Source: Metallyticus violacea (lineage: Eukaryota; Arthropoda; Insecta; Mantodea; Metallyticidae). From it: a stretch of 64,000 nt of DNA. The stretch spans positions 306,996,512-307,060,511 of the forward strand of contig CM060846.1 of assembly GCA_030762175.1 (NCBI GenBank). Reading direction: 5' to 3'. Positions 51,643 to 63,048 of the stretch are shown piece after piece (position 1 is the first letter of the stretch; each line of letters starts with the position of its first letter). The notes beneath the pieces were generated by a model, which saw only the letters and a program-made list of their open reading frames with translations, had not been told where the DNA came from and made no database searches. Position numbers and translations under genes: made by a program.

Positions 51643-52329
51643 TACTCAATTATATACGTTTAGCACTACAAATACGGGTTTCCGCTTTAAATTTCATTTC
51701 CTTTTTTTCCAAAGTAGATAAGAGTGGTAGACAGCATTTAAAATGCTGTCCTGTCGCCTTTTCTGAGGACGCTTCGTGGCCTTTCTATGGTGTCTTTAGT
51801 TGATTTATTGCCAAAAGCTCCACATCGGCTAATATACAAAAATATACACAGTGTCTCAGTATCACAGTACATATTTTTTTTTTTTTTCAAGTTATACACC
51901 CTCATGTATTTGTTGGTTCACATATCGTACTGGTTGTGCAGCAATCTAATTTTTCTAATTAACTAGTTTTATTAAAATTATTTTAGCATGTTCTCCTAAA
52001 TATATTACCGGTGTTAACAATATACATGCGAATAATTTGTTAAATTCTCCCAACCAAAACCATCTTCTCGAACTCTCGCGGTTATATTTACAATATATGA
52101 GTAGGCATTCCTATTCAGTTTGCAACGTCTTTCTGCCAATCGTAGCGTCAGCTCCAGACTTGGCTTCCATTCTCAGTTTACCTCGTCCATCTAAACTCTG
52201 CTCCATTACTGGATACCAGCAGCCTAAGAGCAAATGTATCCCTTGTACTTCTCCTGTGCGGTTGTTAATAAATGTGCTTTCCGCATTCTGATGTCGATAA
52301 ATTGCTTCTGCAAAAATGATTATCATTTA

Positions 52330-54300
52330 CCCCGACCCCTAAATTTAACCATCTCAAATTAGCTTCCGATAGCATAAAATTTGGCCGGAATTTAAGATGG
52401 CGTTACTATTGGAAAACTAAATCTTTCAGCCAACGTCAAATGTCAACGTCTTCTCAGGTTTCGTCCTCCCCCCAAACATGAATATCCTTCTTTACCTTCT
52501 AGCCATTCTTCAGAAATATTTATTAACCGGTTTTTAAGTTTGATTACTCATTCTAAATTACTAGACAAGATCACCCAGAAAGACAACTTAACTTCAGCAC
52601 TAAGAAGGCTATCTAATAATCCTAATGTAATTATTCTTCCGGTCGATGAAGGATTACAGGACATTTTCTCTTACAATGTTGAAGCTTAGAGACAGCTTGA
52701 TGATGTCACTTATTAGGAACTATTGTCTTCCGACTATACAATCACGTTTAATGAAGATATAGCTTCGTTTTCGTTCTTCTGGTACTGCAGAAGAACTTAG
52801 TCCACAAGACATCACTCTACTTACTGTTAATGCCCCTCGTACTCCCACAATATGTTTCTCCTTAACATTAATAAAAGAACTGTCCAGACACCCGATAGTA
52901 ACCAATTCCCCCACCGATAGCATTTCTGTCCTAGTACATTTTTGGTTAGTCATTTATTACGTCTAGGCCACCCTATATCAAACATGCCTACCATTTTTGA
53001 GTATGCCTAAGAGAGTTGATCCTTTGGCACATTCTAATATACTTTTGGTCACTCTTGATGTTACGTCACTTTATTCTCCATCATGAAGGATTGCAGCTGT
53101 TAAGAAAGTTCTTGGACTCTCGAGTGACCTCCTCATCCCCCTTACACAGATTTCATTTGTCATCTAGCTTATCTGATTCTCCTAGCAATTGGTTTAGTAT
53201 TGATCATAAATATTATCTCTAAATTAAAGGCACTACAATGGGCACCAAAATAGCATTGTGTTATGCCAATCTTTTTATGGCTCACTTAAAGGAGATGTTT
53301 CTTAAGTCAGAACCTCTGGTATCTGTGTTATGGTTGATATATATATTCGTGCTTTGTACCCTTGGATCAGAATCTGTAGACAGATCCTTACCAATGTAAC
53401 TCGAAATATTCAGTTGAGTTCAGTACTTCTTTCTCTCCCAATGCTGCTACTTTTCTAGATATTGATATCTCTTTATGTAATGACTCTTTTCTTACATCTG
53501 TACACATTAAGCCCGCCAATTTACAGCGGTATCTTTATTTTGATAGCTGTCATCCCCTGCAAACCAAAAGATTTATTCCTTTTTCTTTCTCAATTCCTGG
53601 CCACTGTTTTTGTAACAACATTTCATCTCTTGACACCTATATTAAAAACATAGCTCAAAAGTTCCAAGACTTAAAATATCCTTCCTGGCTTTCAGAACCC
53701 CATAAAAATTCCAGTGCAAACCTAAAACTTCCAATAAGAAATTCATTAGCCTTGTTACTACTTACGTGCCTGAAATTGAAAGCATCAGACCTATTTTGAA
53801 AGAGTGTTACCATACTTTATTAATGCCTCAAACTTTTAACTGATTTTTTTTATAAATTTTTAATCCGCCTTACTTTTAGAACAGTCCCTAACCTTGAAAG
53901 TATATTTCGCCGAAAACTATTTTCTTTCCAATTACGTCATCGGGTAGCAGGCTCATATCCTTGCCAACGCCCTAAATGTAAAACGTGTGCGCTAATTGGG
54001 CCATTTCATCGTCGCACAGTACCAATTTATGCAGAGAATTTAAGATTATTTCATTTGCTACCTGTGTTTTAAGAATTTCATATATATGTTATCTTGTGAG
54101 CTTAGCAAAAATTTTATATTGGTTTAATTTCTATTATTGTTTCGCTCTGTATGAACAACTCATAGACGTTCTGTTAAAACCAAGTATCCCTTGCCGGTTG
54201 CCCAACCTGATCTGTCTCACTGCATCATCCATGCGCACGCGTGTACTATTTCTCCTATACCTTTTGACATGACACAGAGCTTATCGCTTAGCGGGAACAC
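52330..54300 (+). mobile_element. Decayed Penelope-like retroelement (reverse transcriptase and GIY-YIG remnants)
   Basis: The plus-strand frames hold, in correct order, blocks typical of Penelope-like elements. These are ALRRLSNNPNVIILPVDEG (52597-52653), LLVTLDVTSLYS (near 53040-53077; RT motif A), KGTTMGTKIALCYANLFMAH (53226-53290), FLDIDISLCNDSFLTSVHIK and then YLYFDSCHP...TKRFIPF (53452-53580), TYVPEIESIRPILKE (near 53760), and a Cys-rich CQRPKCKTCALI (53960-53993). IYMLSCELSKNFILV then resembles the start of a GIY-YIG nuclease, followed by HRRSVKTK-like remnants. The catalytic YIDD is lost: LWLIYIFVL stands where it should be. Many stops and frame changes show it is dead. It lies in the 13.9-kb RNF220 intron, antisense to the gene. 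Confidence 0.8.
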
Positions 54301-54774
54301 CTAACTGTTAATACTAACAATAGCAATGTATGCTACATCTTCCCCGGGTTACCTTAATTGACATCCTCGGCAATTACAAAAATTAGGTTTCTAGATAATG
54401 GTCCGATTTTCCTGATTTTCAAAAACTATTTTTTATATTTTATTTAAATGATACATTCGGAGATTCATTGTAAAAAATTATTCTTTTTAAAAAAATTTTG
54501 TTTCAGGTAAACCCTCATTCATAATAGTCTGATTTCTCTGGTTTTCAGTATATATTTTTCTCATTTTATTTCAATGACATATACTGAGTTTTGTTAAGAG
54601 AAAAAACAAAAATTGCGGCCGCTAGAGCGATTTAAAATTTCTCTTTAGGTTAAGCCCCACGCCTACCGGTTCAATTTTGGTGGTTAACGGACTTGATGAA
54701 TCGTTTTTAATTGATCGTTATACGCACAGTTTCGTTGAGGAAAAAAATTGAGGCTGCTATAACTTTAACAGACA

Positions 54775-54822
54775 GACACACACCTACATATGTGTATGTG
54801 TGTATGTGTGTGTATACACATT
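54775..54822. repeat. Imperfect (CA)n/(TG)n microsatellite
   Basis: cagacagacacacacc followed by tatgtgtatgtgtgtatgtg: a CA run and a TG run side by side that could pair as a hairpin. Confidence 0.8.
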
Positions 54823-57697
54823 TTTTCATTGTAATTTTTGGTATTAGAAAGTAGGATCGATGGAGATGTGAAGAAATTTTTCAAAAATATTGGAACGCAA
54901 TACATTCCTTCAGAATTCGTTAAAAGACAGCACGGAATTTACCGGTTTTTAAAACGCAGCAGTTTTGCATTAAAACTTAAATATAAACAAATGTGAAAAG
55001 ATGTAACAGGGGAATCAATTACAGACTTGAAGCTGAACAGAAGCTGTACGGCTCTTAGACTGGTGATATCAAATAGAGGGAAGAAGGCGGAGGTCGCTAA
55101 AAGTTTGCGGTATATGACGATTTAGAGGTGTTGCTGAAGACCATAAGTGGGATATTCCTAATACAGAACGTAGTAGTAGTCGATTATGGTCTCTTGAGAT
55201 GCGGTTCTGTTGCTTCACCTCTGGATGCCTTCGGTTTCGAAATTACAATGTAATGACTTCTAAGAACGAACTAACCGAAATGGTTGGCTCAAGTGAAAAT
55301 CCCTCGAGACCGATTGTCCTGACCTTGAGACTTTTCATGGTTTCCCCCTGCTGATTTTTTCCCCATTTCATTCCCTTGATTCCATTACAGGGTCGAAATT
55401 GCTAAGACGAGGTGAGCTGATGCAACGTGACAGTGGCTTGTGCTTGTAAAGCTTTCTACTCGGGGTCTGATATGAAAGGGGCCTTTCTGAGACTCAAACT
55501 CATTACAGGGGAGCGTCTATCAGGAAATAATATTGCGAACCTCGTCCGTGCTTCGCCGTCCGGAATCATCTCATCCCTTCCTCCTGAGTGTACACCCACT
55601 GGGGTGTAGGCACAAACGGCCAGCCCATGAGAAATACTGAAGTACCAAAATATCATCCTCTGACCAAAACAATCCATTCAATCTGTAAATATACTAGGTA
55701 ACTTACAATTGAAATTACTGCTGACATTTTTAAAAGCTAGTTAATTAAAGTTATTACAAGAGAGTTCATAATTAATTTCGAAGGCTTGTATTTATCACGT
55801 TATTTAACCAAGAAGTAAAAATAAAATGCAATTCAATTACTCATTGATTCAAACATATGTATTAACTTTAAAGGAAAAAAGTTTGAGGACAGTTTTCTTT
55901 GGCAAATTACATATGGCAATATCGTTTCGCTGGCGCGCGGATGTTGACTTTGTTGTGCCATCTTCGGTAGTTATTGACATTTTGTTACTTTCACACTATT
56001 TCAAACAACATCAAAATTATATAATAAAATGATTCCCAAAATATCTAAACATTTTGATTTTGTTTCGTAAGTTTTAAAAATGAACTACTTCAGTGTAATG
56101 AGGAAGTGAACATGTAAATTTTTGCAAGCGACGTGCTTTGCTGATTAGCAATTGTTTTAAGGCGTTTGCTATATTTTTGTTCTAATGTTTATCTTGGCTA
56201 ATATATCCTTTCACTTACAACTTATGCCGTTTTCTGAAACAAAAACTACAGATATTTTCACGAATAAGCATACATGCTAGGTGTATCAGAGTGGAAAGCA
56301 TTTCTTACTACACTGTATTTAATTTTAGAATATCTAAAGACATCTAAAGACTGATGAACCGCTGATCGAGATACTACCCGTTGAAGTTTTAATCCCTGTC
56401 AGAATGCATCCACAAGGACAATATTCTTTTAATTCTGAATATTACGAATAGCTTTTCATGAAAAGTGTTACGAACATGCAAAGCAAACAATGAGAGAATG
56501 AGTCGTGAAGTATGCACTTCTGAAAAAATAATGCCTGTTAGTGTTTTGTATTAGTGATATTATAGTCTCGGAAAACAATTTCTCAAGAAATCTCTCGAAA
56601 GTTTGTAAGAAAATTCGTTCCTTGCCAAGGGTAAAGGAGAAACTTACAAACTGATACACAAGTACATATATAGTTCTAATTTCTATACCATTATAGATAG
56701 ATATGCATGCATTAAACTTATACGTCCCTACATGGCAAAACACAGCAACAAACCTTATAATATACATATATGCGAGCAATTGGATCAATAATACATTTAC
56801 TATTATATTTCAAACTTAACCTAAAACTAACCTTAAAAATTAAGATTACAATAGATAAGTATTATTGCTGAGGATCATCTCACTAACAAAGAAAACCTTC
56901 GGGTTCGAAGAAACCAAAATTCGGTTATAGGCCTCTTTTTAATTCGAACAAATAAAACTGCAACATAATTTAGTAATAGGCTATGTACGTATCTATGAAT
57001 TCATTGATGTCATTAATCATTTTCGCTCACCTCTGCTACGTCAGTAGAGATAATGTAGGGGCTCGTATCGCGTTCAAGGTGGCACTTATTTTCAGAGACC
57101 ACTAATCGTCAACCACGGAGTTTTACAGAAAGGCGATTATCTCAGGCCTATGACTTAATTTTGGTGTGGTTTTGTTTGTTCGAATCCATGGGTTTTTATT
57201 TATTGGGATCAGTGGCAACAGTAACACACCTTTCAGGCTCGTTTATAAATGGAGCATACTTTGATTTTATTATCACTATACATTTAATGCTGATTATTGC
57301 AAAGAAATGAGAAATATGATAAGGAAAAATGAAGTTAAAGAACGTTATTAATGATTATATATGGTAGTTCCTATTAGGTTTCTAGTATAAAATGTTTTAA
57401 CTTATACAGCACGTTCTAAGATTCCATACAAAATACCATTTCTTTTTATTAAATTTTATTAATTTAGTATATAACAAGCCTATATGCATTAGCAACGTAA
57501 ACGTGTGTAGCTTATTTCGAATTATAATGAAACATTGAAACCATGCCTTCTTCCCAAAGTGAGTTATAGAATGTTCATCATTGGATGTATGGATGTATGG
57601 CATACTTACATACTAAACTAGTTATATATTGGGCTCAAGCATGACGTAATATTGAATTGTAGTTGAGGGACACAGTAAATGAAACCGTTGCACTTAC

Positions 57698-57983
57698 CAT
57701 GCAGATGAGACACTTGAACTTCTCGTCAGCTCGAACCTCTGATTCGAGTTCTCGTATGCGCGTCTTTAGAGCTTCTAGGACGGGGTTTCGGGACTGAGGT
57801 TCAGTGTTTTCTGAATTCATTACCGTCGCTGTTGCTGCCACTCCCTCATTTCCTTCCGACGACGCTTGTTGGCTGGAACTGCTGGAGGATCCAGCTGGTT
57901 CTTCCTTTACTTCCACGTTTCCAGTACTGCTATCTGCACTGTTTGAGGTACCACTCTGCGTCGTGACTTTGCTACCGTCGGGG
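57698..57983 (-). CDS. RNF220: RNF220 internal exon D: Ser/Gln/Ala linker, coiled coil and first RING half-site
   Basis: The exon has 286 nt, phase 2 in and phase 0 out. The acceptor is ctccttttcag ending at 57984 and the donor is gtaagt from 57697. It encodes a low-complexity linker rich in Ser, Thr, Gln and Ala, containing VKEEP (residues 182-186), a match to the sumoylation consensus. Then come a predicted short coiled coil, LEALKTRIRELESEV (226-240), and FKCLICM, which supplies RING ligands Cys248 and Cys251. The linker has no close counterpart I recognise in vertebrate RNF220 and looks fast-evolving. The 131-codon plus-strand ORF across this exon is an antisense shadow. Confidence 0.93.
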
Positions 57984-59136
57984 CTGAAAAGGAGGAAAAA
58001 AACAAAATGTTTTGGCATTCACGATAACCGGTACAAAGCAAGAGTTACACGGCCGGCAGAACTCGCTGCATACTGGGAGATGCCGGTCGCCAAGGACGTA
58101 TGGTGCATGTGCAAATATCAGCTTGTAGTTAGTCTGAGGGAAGCTTTGTTAGCGAGACGTTGTAATTTTGTGTCTTACTGGTGCGTATATGCGTGCTAAT
58201 TGTGTAAATTGTGCCACTACATAAATATAGTCTTGAGCTGTTTATATGTGAAGACGCATTCTTGCAGAGAAGTGCTAAGCCTAATCGCAGAAAATATTCC
58301 GGCAATCATGCTGCAGGTACAGAAACTGTTGAAAAAAATTACGAGAGACAGGATTTCTCATTGTCAAGAAACGTGTTCCGAACCGTCGAGCAGTGTACTT
58401 AAGGAAGAAAATTTAAATAAGATATAGAAACTTTCTACTCAATATATAACTTATAACGCAGGTTAGTGCTTATTTCCTTATAAAGCTTAAATACATTAAA
58501 AATAAAAATACTAACTTTACGCACAGCGATTCTATTTCCGCTTTCCCAGTAAGCAGCCCGCTCAGGATGCTCGTAACTGAAATAACTTATCTGTACCTCT
58601 GAGACAAAATTCAGACGAGGAAACTTCGTTATTGGCAAAATTCAATTTAGTATCTGAATACTCTAACCCTACGTGTGCATAAACATAATTATAAAATAAG
58701 TACCAATAACTGAAAAATGTCGGTGAGAAAGGTGTCAATGACAATGACATCGGTTTTCATCATGATTGGTACAGTCAAGGCTGGCAATGTTCAGCGGTTG
58801 ATTCCAAATACGAACAGCCACAATTCTTCTGTTCACCAAGGGCGACACATTCAAAGCCTCACTGCTACTAATATTAGCTGTCAACTCGCCAAATAATTAA
58901 TGTCTCTCCATAATCTCTGTTCAAACTATCTGATATTTCTACTACTGAACAAATCCAAAATCTTATTTGTTGACCTACAACTAAAGCAGTAGATGCAATT
59001 AAAGAAACATTAGGTGCATCAGACACTCTGAGATAACTATTAACTGTATCATATACAACGTACGTTCATGTGAACTCAGGACAACAGCTCACAGTTCAAA
59101 TTCATTACAACGTTTCGTAACAAGAAAATATCTCAC
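57984..59136 (-). other. RNF220: RNF220 intron between exons C and D (1153 bp)
   Basis: Bounded by gtgaga and ctccttttcag. No repeat or extra exon recognised. Confidence 0.85.
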
Positions 59137-59326
59137 CTTAGAATGGCTTCACGGAGAGCCTCTCTTTCCCTTTCTTCACGAGGACCGTCTGCACTGGTCA
59201 TCACGACGTCTGCCTCAGTGTATTGAGGAGGACCGTACGTAGTTGTGTCGTCACCATCCACTACTAGGTCTGCTTCCTCCTCGATTGGACTCGGACGATG
59301 ACTGCTGCTCGAGGACATTCCCGTTG
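59137..59326 (-). CDS. RNF220: RNF220 internal exon C: Ser-rich start and DGDDT/PQYTEADV block
   Basis: The exon has 190 nt, phase 1 in and phase 2 out. The acceptor is gattatag ending at 59327 and the donor is gtgaga from 59136. The split codon joins exon B as Ala. After a short Ser/His/Pro-rich segment it encodes EEEADLVVDGDDTTTYGP and PQYTEADVV, then a charged REEREREALREAIL tail likely to be helical. Vertebrate RNF220 carries the same order: VDGDDT-EYG-PQYTEADV followed by an Arg/Glu-rich EREALR. The internal Met at the exon start is not an initiator, because the frame is continuous with exon B. Confidence 0.93.
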
Positions 59327-59459
59327 CTATAATCAAACAGGAGAAGTGTTGATAACGGCATATCAATCAAATGGAGGTTGCTGGTATTCACATTGTCAAT
59401 CAACCAATCGTTTGTATTACCAATCCACGTAAGTGTTTACTTCACCTTTGTTAACTTAC

Positions 59460-59586
59460 CTGCAAAGCCTCCGACGAGCAAAGTAGTAGCTCGTATCCTG
59501 CGCTGTCCAGCCCATTCATACTCCTCGTACATTTCGCTGTCACCTTCGACATCCACATTTTCATCTTCTTCGGGCGCACCTCCATG
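59460..59586 (-). CDS. RNF220: RNF220 internal exon B: acidic stretch and EEYEW/RIRATTLL block
   Basis: The exon has 127 nt, entering in phase 0 and leaving in phase 1. The acceptor is tattacag ending at 59587 and the donor is gtaagt from 59459. An acidic start (APEEDENVDVEGDSEM) leads into EEYEWAGQRRIRATTLLVGG, the most diagnostic block of RNF220 proteins; vertebrate copies read nearly the same around EEYEW-GQ-RIRATTLL-GGF. The function of the block is not established. The intron after it is only 133 bp, by far the shortest in the locus. Confidence 0.93.
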
Positions 59587-61976
59587 CTGTAATACCATTC
59601 CGTGATTGCTAAATCTATAAAGATAACGCTGGCACATAGCCAAGTAAAATGCTTTGCAATATATGTTGCAGTTATCTTAAATTTCAAGTTTTAAATAAAA
59701 AGAAATAATTCTTATTTGCTGCCCTTCCTATTATAGGAAAACTTGAAGTCACAGACAACCCAGTTAAAGATGGTAAACACCTACCTTCTTCTTATGGTTT
59801 ACTTCAATACTAACGAAGGAAAAGTATCATGTACCTCCAAACTAGTACAAACTAAACTAACTATAAGATGACCAAAAACTTCCGTTGTTTTGAGACCTGT
59901 CAACATAATGGAGGACTATGAATAATACTGTGATAGAAACAAATAATCCACCAAGTGAAGATTTCGAAATTGTTTCCTTGGAGATGATTATTCAATGAAA
60001 ATAAACGACAATAATCTGGTGGTACAATCTTTGGAGAATATATTTGGTGCTCTAGAGTCTTTCAACCAAGACTTTGCGATTCACGAGTGTAGGCTTAAGT
60101 TTTCAGCTTTTCGTGCATACTTTCCAGCTGGGTAGAGTACATAATGGTGTTGACTGTTTGGCCGGCTGGCAGCAGTTCAAGATGTACAGTTCACCAAATG
60201 TTCATTGATGGTTTCGATTGTTTGGGAATACATTCATGGACTACCATCTCATTACATTTCAGTAGCCAATTATATAAAGGATTCCTCTACTGACATGACA
60301 ACGATGCAAATCAGGCATTAGCTCGTGTCGATTTTTGAGCTACTGTCAACTCGTCTGGAACCCTGTGACCGAATTTATGTTTCCTAGCTGATGGAGAGGG
60401 AGCCGTATGTTTCTGCACTAACGTTGAATTGGCGTGTCACGTCCTCAAATCTTACTATTGTTCGTTAAAAGAGAATCGTTATGCATTGTCGTTGGTCTTA
60501 CTGTCCGTAGCATTTTCTTAAGCGATTTATTGCCTTCCAATACTTCGCGAATCAAATAATTAGCACCGAATGCCGGGTATGATTTCCGTGCCGCTACAGT
60601 TGCAATGTTCCCCAGTTTAAATTCATATCACATCGGGGTATAAATTTTGACCACGCTTCTCAGAATACTGATCAGTAAAAGGAAAAACTGTACCTACCAG
60701 TTTAACAGTCAAACTCTGGGCAACAATTCGCTACCACCTTAACTTTAATTGTTGTCAAGGCTTGAAATTTGAGCATAGCGAAAAAATAGACAGAACATTT
60801 TTGGTCAGCTGTATAGCTATTTTAGAATGAAATTCAATATATTTTGATTAAGTAAAGTAAAAGTAAAGTATGCTTTCTTTATCAGAAAAATGAATACTTT
60901 GCAATCAGTGTAATTTTGGATTATTTTGTAGTTTTTTTTCTTATTTTATTGATATTTTTACGCACATGAAATTGTTTATTATTTTTTAATTTGTATTTCT
61001 TTTAGAGGCATTTACTTGCAAACAATTCACCATAAGAATGAGTAAAAAAAAAAAAAAGGGGGGGGGAAGGTCTGTAATATACTTATTTTGCACTTCTCTG
61101 GTTTCATAACACATTTCTATTGCAATGAAACACTATTTGCAACCTTCTCTTGATCCTTTAAAGATTTTTTGATATTAAAAACTTTTTCCATATTAATTTT
61201 TTTTTTTTTTAAATACAACATACTGTATTCCTTCCATTTCAACAGCGGGAGACAGGTAAGTGAATGGTGTTTAACGCCCGCTTTTACTACAGAGGCACCG
61301 CAGGGGATGGACACTGATGATACATGAGATGAAATGATATATTGGGAAAGGACTTATTTTGAAGGAAGGAAAAGTTCCAGGCCTAAGTTTAGGGTACCTC
61401 CCCGGCATTTGCCATTAATTAGGACTGAGGAAAACCTGGAAAAAACCTCAGTCAGGGAGGACAGTCCTGGCGGGAATCGAACCCCAAACTTCCCGCTCAT
61501 AAGCCCGCGCCTTAACGAACTCGGTCACCCGTGGCGGTAGCGGGAGACAGCAGACTGGCAAATGAACACAGTAATAATGTGTTAAACTTTCTCTACTTCA
61601 GACTAACTTTAAGTATAAGTTATAGCAGGACCAATCTCTTTCTTGCTTCACTTTTACCATAGCAGTGAATGCCCTGCATTACTTCATACTAGACAAAGAA
61701 AGTTACAGCATGGAAATGGAGTCCAAAATGTGCATCATCTCCGCCAAAAATGTAACACACAACAGTATACACAAAACAGACAGACACGTTAAAATTCACT
61801 CATGATTATTTTGGACTCAATGCGCTGTCACCAACTGTTCGCTTTAACAAACAGCTTTTGAAAATATATCTCATGTGAATTGTTTGTTTTAAAAAGAGAA
61901 CACAGCATAGTCTTGGTGACAAAAATCAGGTATAAAATTTCTGAATAAAAACTGTAATACACCAACATTTTCTTAC
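59587..61976 (-). other. RNF220: RNF220 intron between exons A and B (2390 bp)
   Basis: Bounded by gtaaga and tattacag. Contains the SINE at 61.27-61.54 kb and an A13/G9 run at 61045-61067. The rest is unassigned. Confidence 0.85.
61267..61538 (-). repeat. tRNA-derived SINE, family 1, copy 5, in RNF220 intron
   Basis: The body (ccggggaggtaccc, ggcctggaacttttcc) and head (gaccgagttcgttaaggcg, ggttcgattcccgcc) are complete. It lies in the 2390-bp intron between RNF220 exons A and B, on the gene's own strand. The box B is the best preserved of the five copies. Confidence 0.88.
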
Positions 61977-62129
61977 CTTTCTCAGGCACATTTCCACATG
62001 ACTGTTGAGCTCTTCTACTGTTCCTTGGACCCTCTCGTTGCAGACTGGACACGTTGCTTCATCGGCTTTTCGTTTCCGGTTCTTAATTCGTAACCGTCCT
62101 TGTCGATTCGCTTTGATCCTTTGGTAAGT
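61977..62129 (-). CDS. RNF220: RNF220 internal exon A: basic segment and C2HC zinc finger
   Basis: The exon has 51 codons, phase 0 at both ends. The acceptor follows a pyrimidine-rich tract ending in ctag at 62130; the donor is gtaaga at 61976. It encodes QRIKANRQGRLRIKNRKRK, the ANRQ-R-L segment of RNF220, whose run of Arg and Lys could act as a nuclear localisation signal. Then come ligands Cys27, Cys30, His44 and Cys48 (numbering from the first visible residue) in CPVCNERVQGTVEELNSHVE, a C2HC zinc finger resembling ubiquitin-binding UBZ fingers. Its open frame runs on past the splice sites in two other frames (61828-62052 and 62015-62206); these are shadows. No upstream exon was recognised between 62130 and 64000. 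Confidence 0.9.
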
Positions 62130-62789
62130 CTAGATCCAATCAAACAAAAGAAAAGCAAAACAGTTGAGGGTTTTCTCAAAGGAAAAGAGAAAAGAGGAAA
62201 TGGCAAGGAAACAAGAAATACAGAAACATAAACTAATTATCGCAGGCTGGTGCATCGATTGCTGGAAGTGAAGTGCAGGCAATATTGTCAGACAGAAAGA
62301 GGAATGGACAGTCCAGCTATAAACAAGTTGGAAACATACACCCTTCTCTCAACAAATGGCTTCCGTATGTGTTCTTTATTGCTACGCAGGATGAAAGGAT
62401 TAAACATATGTGCAGTTACAAGCTTGCTAAGGTATTCCAGGTTTTCTCGCAAACAAAATACGAACTTAGATATTTGTATTTTCCTTGCTGCCAATGTCAA
62501 AATTAAAACTTTATTATCCACCGCTGGACACACCAAAGATTTGATAAGTTGATGTTGCACCTTTATTGTGAATTCACAAAATCTGCTAAAATGAATGCTA
62601 TAAGCTGTATCCCAGATTTAACTTAAATTATAGTAAAATAATTTCCAAATTATTTGGTGTTATTTAATGCTTAAACATGAATTAAATCTTTTGGGTTGAT
62701 TGTTACGTTCGGAGGAGCGTGCTTCTGAAAGTCAGGCTTGTTAACGATGTCCATTTGTGCGTACGCCCCAGTGAAGGCACGGATGTATA

Positions 62790-63048
62790 CATTGTTTACA
62801 GATATATTTCTCCAAGGGAATCAAACCCCTTAGAAGGGCCGCTTCTATACCAGACGCCGGGGCAAAAGCCTTTCCAAGGCTTCGCGCCAGCCCAATTTGC
62901 CTTGGCACTTCGACACTAACAGAATCAACGGAATCAAATGTGAAATGTAAAAAATGCACCATAACATTCGCCTATGCGGCCAGGGCAAATCACAAAAGTA
63001 TTTGAACCCCTACCTCCTAAATGTGAGTCGTGTTAAGAGCAGTATTTC
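62790..63048 (-). repeat. SINE-like repeat, family 4, copy 2
   Basis: Minus-strand blocks gactcacatttaggaggtag and ggggttcaaatac, ttgtgatttgccctggcc, gtgtcgaagtgcc, aaattgggctggcgcgaa and ggcgtctggta follow the same order as the 28.8-29.1 kb repeat. It lies in the intron upstream of RNF220 exon A. ORFs over it are artefacts. Confidence 0.6.

Larger units (their letters stand above)
43842..57697 (-). other. RNF220: RNF220 intron between exons D and E (13856 bp)
   Basis: The intron is bounded by gtaagt and gttctacag. It contains a mariner relic, a SINE, microsatellites, the Penelope-like element and unexplained ORFs at 45.6 and 50.7-51.6 kb. A GC-richer block at 55420-55680 looks like an old repeat of unknown type. 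46.1-46.6 kb gives short open runs (CEQKLNRRTLSQCTVELIKK) that I cannot place. Confidence 0.85.
31925..62129 (-). other. RNF220: RNF220-type E3 ubiquitin ligase gene, 3' part (six coding exons plus 3' UTR)
   Basis: This is the gene span from the first visible exon to the proposed polyadenylation site. Spliced, the six exons give 903 nt (300 residues and a stop) with no frame conflict: junction phases are 0, 1, 2, 0 and 0, and each border has AG before and GT after. Recognition rests on family-specific blocks: EEYEWAGQRRIRATTLL, DGDDTTTYGPPQYTEADVV, FKCLICM, CWHVHCEECW and GAKKLCPQCN. In vertebrates RNF220 is a RING E3 ligase that works with E2 enzymes on targets such as Sin3B and Gli factors and stabilises beta-catenin; a similar role here is inference. 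The vertebrate protein is about 566 residues, so roughly the N-terminal half is missing and probably lies beyond position 64000. Introns are 2390, 133, 1153, 13856 and 9841 bp. Intron transposons do not interrupt any exon. Confidence 0.93.

Noticed and set aside
56341..56375. ctgatgaaccgctgatcgag, resembling a hammerhead ribozyme core
   Set aside because: The GAAA part of the core and the third stem are missing.
57804..58199. Plus-strand ORF of 131 codons
   Set aside because: Antisense to RNF220 exon D and its flanking intron; the minus-strand exon has family blocks and splice sites, and this frame has none.
61828..62206. Two minus-strand ORFs across RNF220 exon A
   Set aside because: Both are in the wrong frame; the third frame gives the zinc finger and matches exon B in phase.
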